Positions 35,436-43,292 of a DNA stretch of 61,014 nt are shown here, piece after piece; positions within the stretch are counted from its first letter, which is position 1, and every line of letters begins with the position of its first letter. Location: contig JAQUAF010000033.1 of NCBI GenBank assembly GCA_028687435.1, positions 1 to 61,014 of the forward strand, given 5' to 3'. The stretch comes from Verrucomicrobiia bacterium. GTDB lineage: Bacteria; Verrucomicrobiota; Verrucomicrobiia; JABWAM01. The notes beneath the pieces were generated by a model. The model did no database searches and was not told the origin of the DNA. It was given only the letters and a program-made list of their open reading frames with translations. The translations under genes were made by a program, and so were the position numbers.

Positions 35436-35498
35436 AATTAAAAAGCTTTGATAAAATATAAAATTGGTGTTTTTTATGGGGTGGCATTCAAATCATCC

Positions 35499-36725
35499 AT
35501 GAACAAATTCCCATCATCTTGCATCCTGCTGTTTGCCTCCTATGGAGCGATCCTCTGCCTGGCGGGCGATCCAAAGACAACTCCCCCGCCCGCCCAAGCC
35601 GGCGAACCGGCGCCCATGGAAAAGAAAGCGGCGGACCGCCCTGTGCGTCTGTCTCTGCCGCGGGAAATCCATGCGGTTCCCGGGGTCGAAATGAACGTCT
35701 ATTTCGACAACATTGTCCTGGCGCCCAACATCCGGGGCTGTCTTTTTGACGTGGACTGCAAGTTCGGACGCCATGATCAGGACCGCTGGACCTATGTACC
35801 CGAGGACAAGGACGCGGGCAACTTTCCCCTCACGGTGAAAGTTTTCGACACAAATGAAAGGCTTCTGGCGGAGGCAACCACCACCGTTTATGTGCCTCCA
35901 AAAGACGCTGGAAAAGACCAAGCCCTCACCCTCCTCATGGTCGGAGACAGCCTGACAGCCGCTTCCGTTTATCCCGCGGAACTTCATCGCATGCTTTCCA
36001 TGCCGGAAAATCCAAAGGTCACCTTCATTGGCAGCCACAGCGGCCGCGGACGGCCTCCCGGCGAAGGGGTTCCCCTTCACGAAGGCTACGGCGGCTGGGC
36101 ATGGTCAACCTTTTGCGCAAAATACGACAAAAAAGCGCCGACACCTCCCGGCACAAGCCCGTTTGTTTTTCTGAAGGATGGCAAGCCGGGCCTGGATTTC
36201 AAAGCTTACTGCGACAGGAAAAACAACGGCAAGGCCCCGGATTACATCACCGTGTTTCTCGGCACCAACGACACTTTCGGCGCCAAGGATGCAACCATCG
36301 AACAAACCATCGACAAAATGTTCCAGTATGCCGACACGTTGATTGCGGAGTTCAGAAAAGTCGGACCTAAAACCAAGATTGGGATCGCGCTGGTCCATCC
36401 CCCCTGCGCCAGCCAGGACGGCTTTGGAAACAATTACAAGTGCGGCCAAACCCGGTGGCAGTACCGGAAAAACCAGCATCGCGCCGTGGAACGATTGCTG
36501 GAAAAATTCGCCGGGCGCGAAAAGGAAGGCCTTTTCATCATCCCCCTCAACGTCAACCTCGATTGCGCCAATAATTATCCAAAGGAGGAAAAGCCCGTCA
36601 ACGCGAGGAATCCCCGCAAAATCATGCGCGATTGCAACGGCGTCCACCCCGCCACCGAAGGCTACAACCAGATCGCCGATTCATTCTACTGCTGGCTCAA
36701 ATACATGCTCAGCCGGAAGCAGTGA
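35499..36725 (+). CDS. Secreted SGNH/GDSL-family hydrolase
   Basis: About 408 residues from ATG 35499, which begins a signal peptide (NKFPSSCILLFASYGAILC); the frame is open 17 codons upstream. An N-terminal beta domain (about 55-145) precedes the hydrolase: block I MVGDSLTAASVYP with the serine, block III FLGTNDTF, and block V GVHPATEGYNQIAD with the catalytic Asp/His. Such enzymes deacetylate glycans or cleave esters. It ends the run of secreted genes; a family C repeat word (AGACTGAAGGTTT) follows the stop. Confidence 0.85.
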   Translation: MNKFPSSCILLFASYGAILCLAGDPKTTPPPAQAGEPAPMEKKAADRPVRLSLPREIHAVPGVEMNVYFDNIVLAPNIRGCLFDVDCKFGRHDQDRWTYVPEDKDAGNFPLTVKVFDTNERLLAEATTTVYVPPKDAGKDQALTLLMVGDSLTAASVYPAELHRMLSMPENPKVTFIGSHSGRGRPPGEGVPLHEGYGGWAWSTFCAKYDKKAPTPPGTSPFVFLKDGKPGLDFKAYCDRKNNGKAPDYITVFLGTNDTFGAKDATIEQTIDKMFQYADTLIAEFRKVGPKTKIGIALVHPPCASQDGFGNNYKCGQTRWQYRKNQHRAVERLLEKFAGREKEGLFIIPLNVNLDCANNYPKEEKPVNARNPRKIMRDCNGVHPATEGYNQIADSFYCWLKYMLSRKQ

Positions 36726-36873
36726 GCAGGTTGAAGACTGAAGGTTTACCATGTTCCACGTGGCCCGCCCTCCATTTTAAGTTGTCAAATACGGAAGGCT
36801 GAAATCTGCAAAAGTCGGGTAGGTTTAAGCGAACCACCAATTGACACAGGGTGTAAAAATCTTCAGATCCAAT

Positions 36874-36922
36874 TTGACTTTCAATTACTTTTAATATATT
36901 TTTAATAAAATATTAAAAGTAA
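36874..36922 (+). promoter_or_regulatory. GntR promoter with overlapping palindromic operator
   Basis: TTGACT (36874-36879) and TATTTT (36897-36902), spacer 17. The arms TTACTTTTAATAT (36885-36897) and ATATTAAAAGTAA (36910-36922) form a perfect 13-bp inverted repeat that covers the -10 box and reaches the first base of the start codon at 36922. This fits autorepression by the encoded GntR protein. The rest of the 36726-36921 gap shows only a decayed family D piece and a CCACGTGG palindrome. Confidence 0.65.
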
Positions 36923-38118
36923 TGAACGCCAAACCTCTTATCCAAACCGTTGAACCTGTTCATGTTCAGGTGGAACGGTTCCTGCGAAATCAGATTCAAA
37001 ATGGCAAATTGCAGGATGGTGAGCGGCTTCCCTCAACCAAGGAATTGGCGCAAAGTTGGCAGGTTGAGCAGATGTCAATACAAAAAGCCATGACGTCCTT
37101 GGTCCGGGATGGCTTGATCTACCGAAAACGTCGGCGGGGAACGTTTGTCAGAACAAAAACCACCCAAGCCATCATCGGCATCCTGATGAAACCCTCCTTG
37201 GCGGATGAACCGGTCCATTTCTTCCGCCACATGGCCAAACATATTCAAGAGGAACTCACAGCCATCGACAAAGACCGGTTGACCAGCCGTATTTATGAGG
37301 GAATCGACGAACATCAGCCAAAAGATTCCCTCGGTTATCAGTTGTTTGTAACAGACAGTCAAAACTACCAGTTCAAGGGAGTGGTTGCCCTGTTCTGCGA
37401 TCCAACTGAAAACGACTTTGGCAAACTTCCCATCGTGCGTTATGGCGCTTCGCTGCCAAAAGCGGATGCCAGACTGGATCTGTTCCAATTTGGACGGGAG
37501 ACGCTGGAATACTGCGTTCAACGGAAATGTCGCAAGTTGTTTTATCTGCGCACGTTTGATCCCGCGGGAACCGCCGGGGATCTTCGCGGCCTTAAGCTCG
37601 ACGGGACATGCCCGGCGCTCGACGAAACACCCCTCCTATCCTCCCCTTGCCAAGGGGAGGCATCAGTCAAGCCCCTCCCTGACAAGGAGGGCCCGGGGAT
37701 GCCGGCGCAAAACCTTCCCAACATCGAAATCAAACAGATCTGGCATCAACGCGAGGGCGGCGCGAGTTTGGAAAGGGAAGCGTTCCAGGAAACCTTGAAA
37801 TTGATCGACCAGTGGCAAACCACCCCTGGCGGATGGCCCGACGCCATGATGGTTTCCGATGACATCGCCACCCGGGGCGTGTCCATGGCCATGTGGAACA
37901 AAAAGGCCGTGCCTCCCAAAAATTTTCAACTCATCACCCTGGCCAACGAGGGAATTTCCTTGGAATACGGAATGCCCGTGACGCGTTATGAAATGCCGAT
38001 GAAAAGCGTTGCCCAAACACTGGTCCAAATTCTGTGGAAACGCATCAATGGCGAACCGCTGCCGGAATTGCCGATTAATTTTAAGGGGAAAATCGCAACC
38101 GTCCACCAAGACACATAG
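36922..38118 (+). CDS. GntR family regulator with periplasmic-binding-protein-like effector domain, carrying an in-frame repeat insertion
   Basis: 398 residues. The winged HTH (about 10-78: ERLPSTKELAQSWQVEQMSI, LVRDGLIYRKRRRGTFV) is followed by a LacI-like effector domain (about 85-390; MMVSDDIATRGVSMAMW). Residues about 222-259 (including LSSPCQGEASVKPLPDKEG) do not fit the domain; they are encoded by a palindromic repeat also found between genes at 43187-43253. The insertion keeps the frame. The mRNA probably has no leader room for a ribosome binding site because the operator palindrome abuts the ATG. Its stop codon lies in a family B repeat word. Confidence 0.88.
   Translation: MNAKPLIQTVEPVHVQVERFLRNQIQNGKLQDGERLPSTKELAQSWQVEQMSIQKAMTSLVRDGLIYRKRRRGTFVRTKTTQAIIGILMKPSLADEPVHFFRHMAKHIQEELTAIDKDRLTSRIYEGIDEHQPKDSLGYQLFVTDSQNYQFKGVVALFCDPTENDFGKLPIVRYGASLPKADARLDLFQFGRETLEYCVQRKCRKLFYLRTFDPAGTAGDLRGLKLDGTCPALDETPLLSSPCQGEASVKPLPDKEGPGMPAQNLPNIEIKQIWHQREGGASLEREAFQETLKLIDQWQTTPGGWPDAMMVSDDIATRGVSMAMWNKKAVPPKNFQLITLANEGISLEYGMPVTRYEMPMKSVAQTLVQILWKRINGEPLPELPINFKGKIATVHQDT
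37621..37700. repeat. Palindromic repeat inserted in frame in the GntR gene (family H)
   Basis: Two small hairpins in a row: CCTCCCCTTG/CAAGGGGAGG (37640-37660) and GCCCCTCC/GGAGGGC (37671-37692). The same pair occurs outside genes at 43187-43253 (CTCCCCTTG/AAGGGGAG, then CCCCTCCTTG/CAAGGAGGGG). Confidence 0.8.
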
Positions 38119-38226
38119 GCACTGGGGCACTAAGGCACTGAGGAAAAATCAACAAGCACGCCAAGAAATTCAGGCGAAACACCTCCGTCCTAACAGTCTA
38201 ACAGCCTAAAGCCTAAACGCCTAAAA
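38114..38226. repeat. Composite intergenic repeat: family B, linker and family C modules
   Basis: ATAGGCACTGGGGCACTAAG, then GCCAAGAAATTCAGGCGAAA, then CTAACAGTCTAACAGCCTAA and more AGCCTAAA words up to the start of the next gene. The same three modules in the same order occur at 44961-45060. Confidence 0.75.
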
Positions 38227-38234
38227 TCATCAAC

Positions 38235-40673
38235 ATGCAACCACCCATCCAATCAGACCAAATCAAAAGCGAGGCCGTCACACGCGGCGCGGATCTGGCC
38301 GGCATCGCTTCCGTCAACCGCTGGGAACATGCACCCATCGAACTGAGTCCGCAGGGCATCATGCCCAATGCAAAATCAGCCATTGTGGTGGCGGTGAATC
38401 TCACCGACGCGGGAACGGAGTTTGCCAGCCTGGTCGATCCGCAAAACGCGGGACTGGGCGAGGTTACAGGACTTGCCTGGCGTCGTCTGGATCATATTAC
38501 TTATCGCCTGGCAAAATGCCTCGAAAGAGCCGGCCACCAAGCCATCCCGATCGTTTGCACCTCCCTGTGGCGTTATCGTTCCTATAAAGGCATTGACCGT
38601 GACAACGTGTTTTTGCCGGATATTTCCCATATTCACGCGGGCGCGGCCGCCGGCTTGGGCGAAATCGGCTACAGCGGACTGCTGATCACCCCCGAATACG
38701 GGCCGCGGGTCAGGCTGGGAACCGTCATCACCGACGCGCCCCTGACGCCGGACCCCCTTTACGACGGTCCCCCGCTGTGCGACCGCTGCAAAATGTGCGT
38801 CAAAGCCTGCCGCAAGGATTGCGCCTCCGCGTTGTGCAAGGACGTTGACGGCGAATGCGAAGTGAAAATCGAAAACAAAACCTACCGTTACGCCAAACTT
38901 AACAAGTGGCGTTGCGCATGGGGTGAACATTTCTCGCTGGACTTGAAAGAGGTGCCCATCCCCGACAACCCCGGCACAAACGATGTCATCAAGGCCATGG
39001 AAAAAAATGATGTGAAAGGCTGGCTCAACGGCCGCTGCCAGAAATTCTGCCTCCCTCCGCATCTGCGTCAAAAATCCCCAAAACCCGGAATGCCATGGAA
39101 AAAGAAAAAAACACTGGGGCTTCCCGCAACCGAAACCCCGTTCCGTCCAGGCGTGCTGACCAATAAAATCAAGCAACTGGCGTTGAAACGCGGAGCGGAT
39201 CATCTGGCCATCCTGAGCGCCGCGGATTTTTCAGCCGCCGGCTTCGATCTCAAAAGACACCTCCCCTCCGCCACTGGCGCAATCGTTTTTGGAATGACCC
39301 GGATCAAAGGCGAAATCGTCCAAAACACAACCCCGGTTGCCTATGGGAAAATGGATTATCCCAAGACTGCGGAGATGAAACAGGGTTTGCAGGACACCTA
39401 TCTTGCCTCGGACATTGTCCAGCAAAGGCTGGTTTTCATGGGACTGGACATCACTCAGGCATTGGAAGGCCTTGGTCACGACGCCTTGTGTTGCGTTCAA
39501 CATCTGGGAGACTACGCCAAAGCCATCCAAGGTTGGATGGGCGCGCCGTCCGATTGCCGATGGGGCTTGGTCATCACCAACGCTCAACTCAATCATGACC
39601 GCCCGCAAGATTTGCCGCTCCCCCATCATCTTTCTGTCCGGCTTCCCCCACCCTCCCCCGGAAAATTGGCTGTGGAATTAAAGGGGCTGGCATTGGAACT
39701 GGGAGCAGACCTGGCGGGCGTGACATCGGTTGACCGGTTGTTGGAATTACAACCCCAACTCGAGACCATTCTGGCAAGGGAAAAAGGAGAATACTTCATT
39801 GTTCAGGACGTTGGACGATTGTCGAAGGGACCGTTTGAGCCCAAAGTGATCCCGAAAACCTTGCGGGTAAAAAGTCCGCGCGATTACCTGCCGGACGCCC
39901 GTTCGGTGATTGTGCTGGGCATGCATTATCCCGATGCGGTCGTGGATCGGGCCGCCAAGCCGCCTGCGGAAGCTGTCGGTCCCTATGGATTTGCCCAATC
40001 GGAAACCATCAATCAACTCGACGACATCGCGCTGGACTTGATCCGGCGCCTGCGCGAACGGGGGTACGACGCGGCGTACAGTTACGATCTTCACGGCATG
40101 GCGGGATTGGTCACGGGATCGTGCGCCAGCGGACGATCTTATTACGGCATGCCGTGGCGCGGCGCGGGATTGTATCCCGATCTGACCGCCAACCGGTTTG
40201 CCGCCATTGCCGCCGGCTTGGGCGAACTGGGATGGTCAGGCACGGTGCTGACCCCCGAATACGGCAATCGCCAAAGATTCGCAGCCATCATTACCAACGC
40301 CCCACTGAAAGCCGATCCGCTTTATCAAGGCAATCCCTTGTGCAAGAAGTGCCATCAATGCGTGGCGTCCTGCCCTGTCCGCGCGCTGACCAAGGAAAAA
40401 ATCCAAATCACCCTTGAAGGCAGGACATTTGAATACGGCGCCTGCGAACGATTGCGTTGCGATTGGTCCAAGCGCTATGCGTTGGTGGGCAAGGAAGGCC
40501 CGGCCTTCATCGGGTCGCAAACCAACGTCATGCCCCCGGACAACATCACAAAAGAAGCCGTTTGCGAAGCGCTCAAACAAATGGACCCCCTGCAGAAAGC
40601 CTGCATGGTGATCGTGGAACAATGCGCCACCGCCTGTATGATCCAAAATTCAAGATTCAAAACTCAAGATTAA
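38235..40673 (+). CDS. Triple-domain QueG-like iron-sulfur protein
   Basis: 812 residues made of three homologous units. Unit 1 (about 1-305) has AAAGLGEIGYSGLLITPEYG and a 4Fe-4S motif Cys182-x2-Cys185-x2-Cys188-x3-Cys192. Unit 2 (about 308-478; KRGADHLAIL onward) lacks the iron-sulfur part. Unit 3 (about 487-800) repeats IAAGLGELGWSGTVLTPEYG with CKKCHQCVASCP. The units resemble the catalytic half of epoxyqueuosine reductase (QueG) and reductive dehalogenases, which use cobalamin and 4Fe-4S clusters. The fused architecture is new to me. The last residues (IQNSRFKTQD) come from an intergenic repeat word. A single-unit paralogue follows. The reaction is unknown. Confidence 0.75.
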   Translation: MQPPIQSDQIKSEAVTRGADLAGIASVNRWEHAPIELSPQGIMPNAKSAIVVAVNLTDAGTEFASLVDPQNAGLGEVTGLAWRRLDHITYRLAKCLERAGHQAIPIVCTSLWRYRSYKGIDRDNVFLPDISHIHAGAAAGLGEIGYSGLLITPEYGPRVRLGTVITDAPLTPDPLYDGPPLCDRCKMCVKACRKDCASALCKDVDGECEVKIENKTYRYAKLNKWRCAWGEHFSLDLKEVPIPDNPGTNDVIKAMEKNDVKGWLNGRCQKFCLPPHLRQKSPKPGMPWKKKKTLGLPATETPFRPGVLTNKIKQLALKRGADHLAILSAADFSAAGFDLKRHLPSATGAIVFGMTRIKGEIVQNTTPVAYGKMDYPKTAEMKQGLQDTYLASDIVQQRLVFMGLDITQALEGLGHDALCCVQHLGDYAKAIQGWMGAPSDCRWGLVITNAQLNHDRPQDLPLPHHLSVRLPPPSPGKLAVELKGLALELGADLAGVTSVDRLLELQPQLETILAREKGEYFIVQDVGRLSKGPFEPKVIPKTLRVKSPRDYLPDARSVIVLGMHYPDAVVDRAAKPPAEAVGPYGFAQSETINQLDDIALDLIRRLRERGYDAAYSYDLHGMAGLVTGSCASGRSYYGMPWRGAGLYPDLTANRFAAIAAGLGELGWSGTVLTPEYGNRQRFAAIITNAPLKADPLYQGNPLCKKCHQCVASCPVRALTKEKIQITLEGRTFEYGACERLRCDWSKRYALVGKEGPAFIGSQTNVMPPDNITKEAVCEALKQMDPLQKACMVIVEQCATACMIQNSRFKTQD

Positions 40674-40738
40674 TCAATCACCCAATCCCGGCTCAGCCGA
40701 AACCATAAAGAATTTCAACATGCAATTACACACCCCAT

Positions 40739-40837
40739 GTTGTCATTGCGAGTCCGCCTGGCGGGCAAAGCAATCTCTGTCCCTCCATTTGAGATTGCTT
40801 CGTCGTCCACTAAGTCGTGACTTCTCGCAATGACAAC
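40739..40837. repeat. Long palindromic intergenic repeat (GTCATTGCGAG type)
   Basis: GTTGTCATTGCGAG (40739-40752) pairs with CTCGCAATGACAAC (40824-40837); inside it GCAATCTC pairs with GAGATTGC. This 99-bp unit matches a repeat type common in many bacterial genomes. Confidence 0.8.
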
Positions 40838-40869
40838 GGGAGTGCATAACCGCCAACCACTCATTACCG

Positions 40870-40912
40870 TAACAGTCTTCAGCCTGCAGCCTAACAGTCT
40901 AAAAGCCTAAAA
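40870..40912. repeat. Family C repeat before the QueG-like paralogue
   Basis: AACAGTCTTCAGCCTGCAGC followed by CTAACAGTCTAAAAGCCTAA. It occupies the place where a ribosome binding site would be expected, directly before ATG 40915. Confidence 0.7.
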
Positions 40913-40914
40913 CA

Positions 40915-41955
40915 ATGAACTCATCTGACGTCAAAAAAACCGCCAAAGAAGCCGGCGCGGATCTGGTCGGCATCGCATCAATGGATCGTTTCGAGGGCGC
41001 GCCCAAGCAGATGGACCCGCGTTATATTTTTCCGAATGCCAAGGCGCTGATCGCCTTTGCATTTCGCATTCCCCGCGGGGTGTTCCGCGGCATCGAGGAG
41101 GGCACTTACTTCATCTCCTATGCCACCATGGGTTACGCCCACATCAACGGCATCCAAATCCCCACCACGCTTCGCAAAGTGACCAATTACATCGAGGACA
41201 ACGGCTGGGAGGCGGTTCCCATCCCCATGGAAAGCCACTTTGCCGCCATCAGCGACACGGACGGTAAACTGTTGAACCGCCCCACCGTACCGGTTTCGCC
41301 CGAAAAACCCATTCCGGATGTCATGATCCATTTCCGCCTCGCCGCTGTCGCCGCCGGCCTTGGCGAAATCGGCTACAGCAATCTCCTGCTGACTCCGGAA
41401 TTCGGCCCCCGCCAGCGCGTGGCGTTCATTCTCACCGACGCGCCCCTGGACCCCGATCCGCTGTTCAACGGAAAAATCTGCGACCGCTGCATGTTATGCG
41501 TCAAGGGGTGCGGAGGAAAGGCCATCAGTCCCAAGGAAACGGTAAAGGTCAATGTGGGAGGAAAACACTGCGAATACGGCAAATTGGACTGCACGGCCTG
41601 CTCCATCGCCTACTGCGGCGGAGTGCGCGAGGTTTCGCCCTTTCTGCCTCCCGGCAAGGAGATCGACCTGGCCAAAAGCAACAAGGACCGCTCCGGCGAC
41701 GGCCGCCCGGACTTGAGAAAACAACTTCCATTTGCCGACGCCACCCTGTCCACCTTTCACCACTGGCCGGCCATCGAGGGCGCCCGCGGCTGTATCCGGG
41801 CCTGCATGGATCACCTGGAGAAAAAAGACCGCCTCACCCGCAAATTTCACAATCCCTTCCGCACCAAAAAACCGTGGGCTCTAAAGGATCAACCCGCCGC
41901 AAACCAAGACAAGGCGTCCGCAGCCGAAAACGCAGAAACCTACAGCCATTATTGA
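40915..41955 (+). CDS. Single-unit QueG-like iron-sulfur protein
   Basis: 346 residues, colinear with unit 1 of the upstream 812-residue protein. VAAGLGEIGYSNLLLTPEFG is followed by one 4Fe-4S motif Cys189-x2-Cys192-x2-Cys195-x3-Cys199. Further cysteines (LDCTACSIAYCGG, GCIRACMD) could bind a second cluster. True QueG has two canonical clusters, so this is a relative and not a clear tRNA enzyme. It may act with the triple-unit protein. No Shine-Dalgarno sequence is visible; a family C repeat abuts the start. Confidence 0.75.
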   Translation: MNSSDVKKTAKEAGADLVGIASMDRFEGAPKQMDPRYIFPNAKALIAFAFRIPRGVFRGIEEGTYFISYATMGYAHINGIQIPTTLRKVTNYIEDNGWEAVPIPMESHFAAISDTDGKLLNRPTVPVSPEKPIPDVMIHFRLAAVAAGLGEIGYSNLLLTPEFGPRQRVAFILTDAPLDPDPLFNGKICDRCMLCVKGCGGKAISPKETVKVNVGGKHCEYGKLDCTACSIAYCGGVREVSPFLPPGKEIDLAKSNKDRSGDGRPDLRKQLPFADATLSTFHHWPAIEGARGCIRACMDHLEKKDRLTRKFHNPFRTKKPWALKDQPAANQDKASAAENAETYSHY

Positions 41956-41989
41956 CCATATTAAAAAACAAACTGGATCTGGCGCAGGC

Positions 41990-42310
41990 TTCTGGATTCC
42001 CGCTTTCGCGCATAGGCGTCAACCTAAGGATCTGGCCAAACCTATTGAACATTGATGAACAGGATGAATAGGATATTTTTAATTCTGAAGGGGTGGTTTG
42101 GATTTTATCCCGTCCATCCTGTCTATCGATGTGAATTTCACTCATCACTCAATCCTTGCTTTATGCTTTTTCCCTCTAAATCATAAAAATTAGGTTGATG
42201 CGTATGCGCTTTCGCGGGAATGACTGAAAATTCCAATTTGAGTTGAATTTTTTTTCACATCCCCATTCCGCAGTCATTCCCGTAAAAACGGGAATCCAGT
42301 TGTTGCCGGG
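41990..42310. repeat. dRS3-like composite repeat (family E, copy 4), interrupted
   Basis: Starts with TTCTGGATTCCCGCTTTCGC, is interrupted at 42010/42207 by a TIR element, resumes CGCTTTCGCGGGAATGACTG, and ends with a second palindrome ATTCCCGTAAAAACGGGAAT near 42275-42294. With the inserted element it fills the 41956-42400 gap; no gene is seen there. Confidence 0.8.
42011..42206. mobile_element. TIR element inserted in a dRS3-like palindrome (copy 2, 196 bp)
   Basis: The ends CATAGGCGTCAACCTAA and TTAGGTTGATGCGTATG are inverted repeats matching at 15 of 17 positions. It is flanked on both sides by CGCTTTCGCG (42001-42010 and 42207-42216). The interior has CATCCTGT-type words and no gene, and differs from the interior of copy 1, while ends and target are the same. 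Confidence 0.8.
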
Positions 42311-42400
42311 AGTTTCACAATTCAACACTCCCCCTTGACAACGGAAGCATGGATGCCTTGAATGGAATTCCATTCATTGGAAATATCAGGAGGAAAAACC

Positions 42401-43069
42401 ATGCAACTCATTGTTTCACTTATTGTCTTGCTGGTGGCGGCGTGTGGTGGCTGGCGTCCGTTTCTTTCGGAATGCGCCCGTCTGACCGAAAAACAACAAA
42501 GGGAACAGCTGACCCTGTGTCAATTTGTCGATACCAAGCCTCCCGCAAGCGCCGAATTTCGCCTGTCCGATGATGACCGGGGGAAGGCCAAGCGTCGCGA
42601 ATTGGTGGACGGCGAGGATCCGTCAACCTGGCAGGGAACGGTGAAAATCAACAGGGAAAAAATGCGTTCGGGAAAAAGTTGTTTTGAGCTTTCCGGCAAA
42701 TACCAAACCGGCATCGAATCGGCACTGATCCCTGTTGACACATCCAAAACCTATCGGCTGTCCTGTTCCATGCGGTCGCTTGACGACGACCATCCCGCCA
42801 GCGGATCTTTCGGCTTGAAAATGTATGATAGGAAAAAACGGCCGATCACCACGATGACTGGACAGGCTGTTAAAAACTCGGGCTGGATGCCGTCAGACTG
42901 GAAAGAGCTTGCCTTCGCCATCCGGGGGGAAGCGCGGGAAGGTTCTTCGTTCTGCCGGGGAACCCAATACGTGAGGGTTTTCGTCTGGTTCGGAAACTAC
43001 GACAAAACTCCCAAGCCGGGCGCAGTTCTGCTCGTGGACGACATCCATTTCACAGAGGAACTGAATTAG
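42401..43069 (+). CDS. Lipoprotein with carbohydrate-binding-module-like domain
   Basis: 222 residues from ATG 42401, preceded by GGAGGA at good spacing. The lipoprotein signal MQLIVSLIVLLVAACGG has a VAAC lipobox. The body is a beta-sandwich-like region (SGKSCFELSGKYQTGIESAL, TYRLSCSMRSLDDD, PGAVLLVDDIHFTEE) resembling CBM4/9-type modules. It may hold a glycan at the cell surface; no catalytic domain is present. Upstream is the interrupted dRS3 repeat. Confidence 0.75.
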   Translation: MQLIVSLIVLLVAACGGWRPFLSECARLTEKQQREQLTLCQFVDTKPPASAEFRLSDDDRGKAKRRELVDGEDPSTWQGTVKINREKMRSGKSCFELSGKYQTGIESALIPVDTSKTYRLSCSMRSLDDDHPASGSFGLKMYDRKKRPITTMTGQAVKNSGWMPSDWKELAFAIRGEAREGSSFCRGTQYVRVFVWFGNYDKTPKPGAVLLVDDIHFTEELN

Positions 43070-43084
43070 GTGTTTAGACTGAAG

Positions 43085-43253
43085 TCTGTTAACTCTTTGG
43101 CAGGCTCAGGGCCAACAACTTTTCGATCCGCCTTCGTCCGCCACAATGGGACTACGGCGAAACAAGCGCTCAACACACCCCGCCTTAATTTCTCCCCTTG
43201 TTAAGGGGAGGCTTAATTATGCCCCTCCTTGGCAAGGAGGGGTTGGGGAGGTC
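43085..43253. repeat. Family E left-arm remnant joined to family H palindromes
   Basis: GATCCGCCTTCGTCCGCC and AACAAGCGCTCAACAC resemble the left arm of the dRS3-like unit. CTCCCCTTG/AAGGGGAG and CCCCTCCTTG/CAAGGAGGGG hairpins follow. The remnant and hairpins appear in the same order inside the GntR gene at 37595-37700. Confidence 0.7.
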
Positions 43254-43292
43254 ATCGCAAACTTTGAATTTCCAAACAAAAATCCAATAAAA

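Noticed and set aside
43146..43292. N-terminal extension of the GH63-like gene
   Set aside because: The codons run through the family H palindromes; the family similarity begins at ATG 43293.
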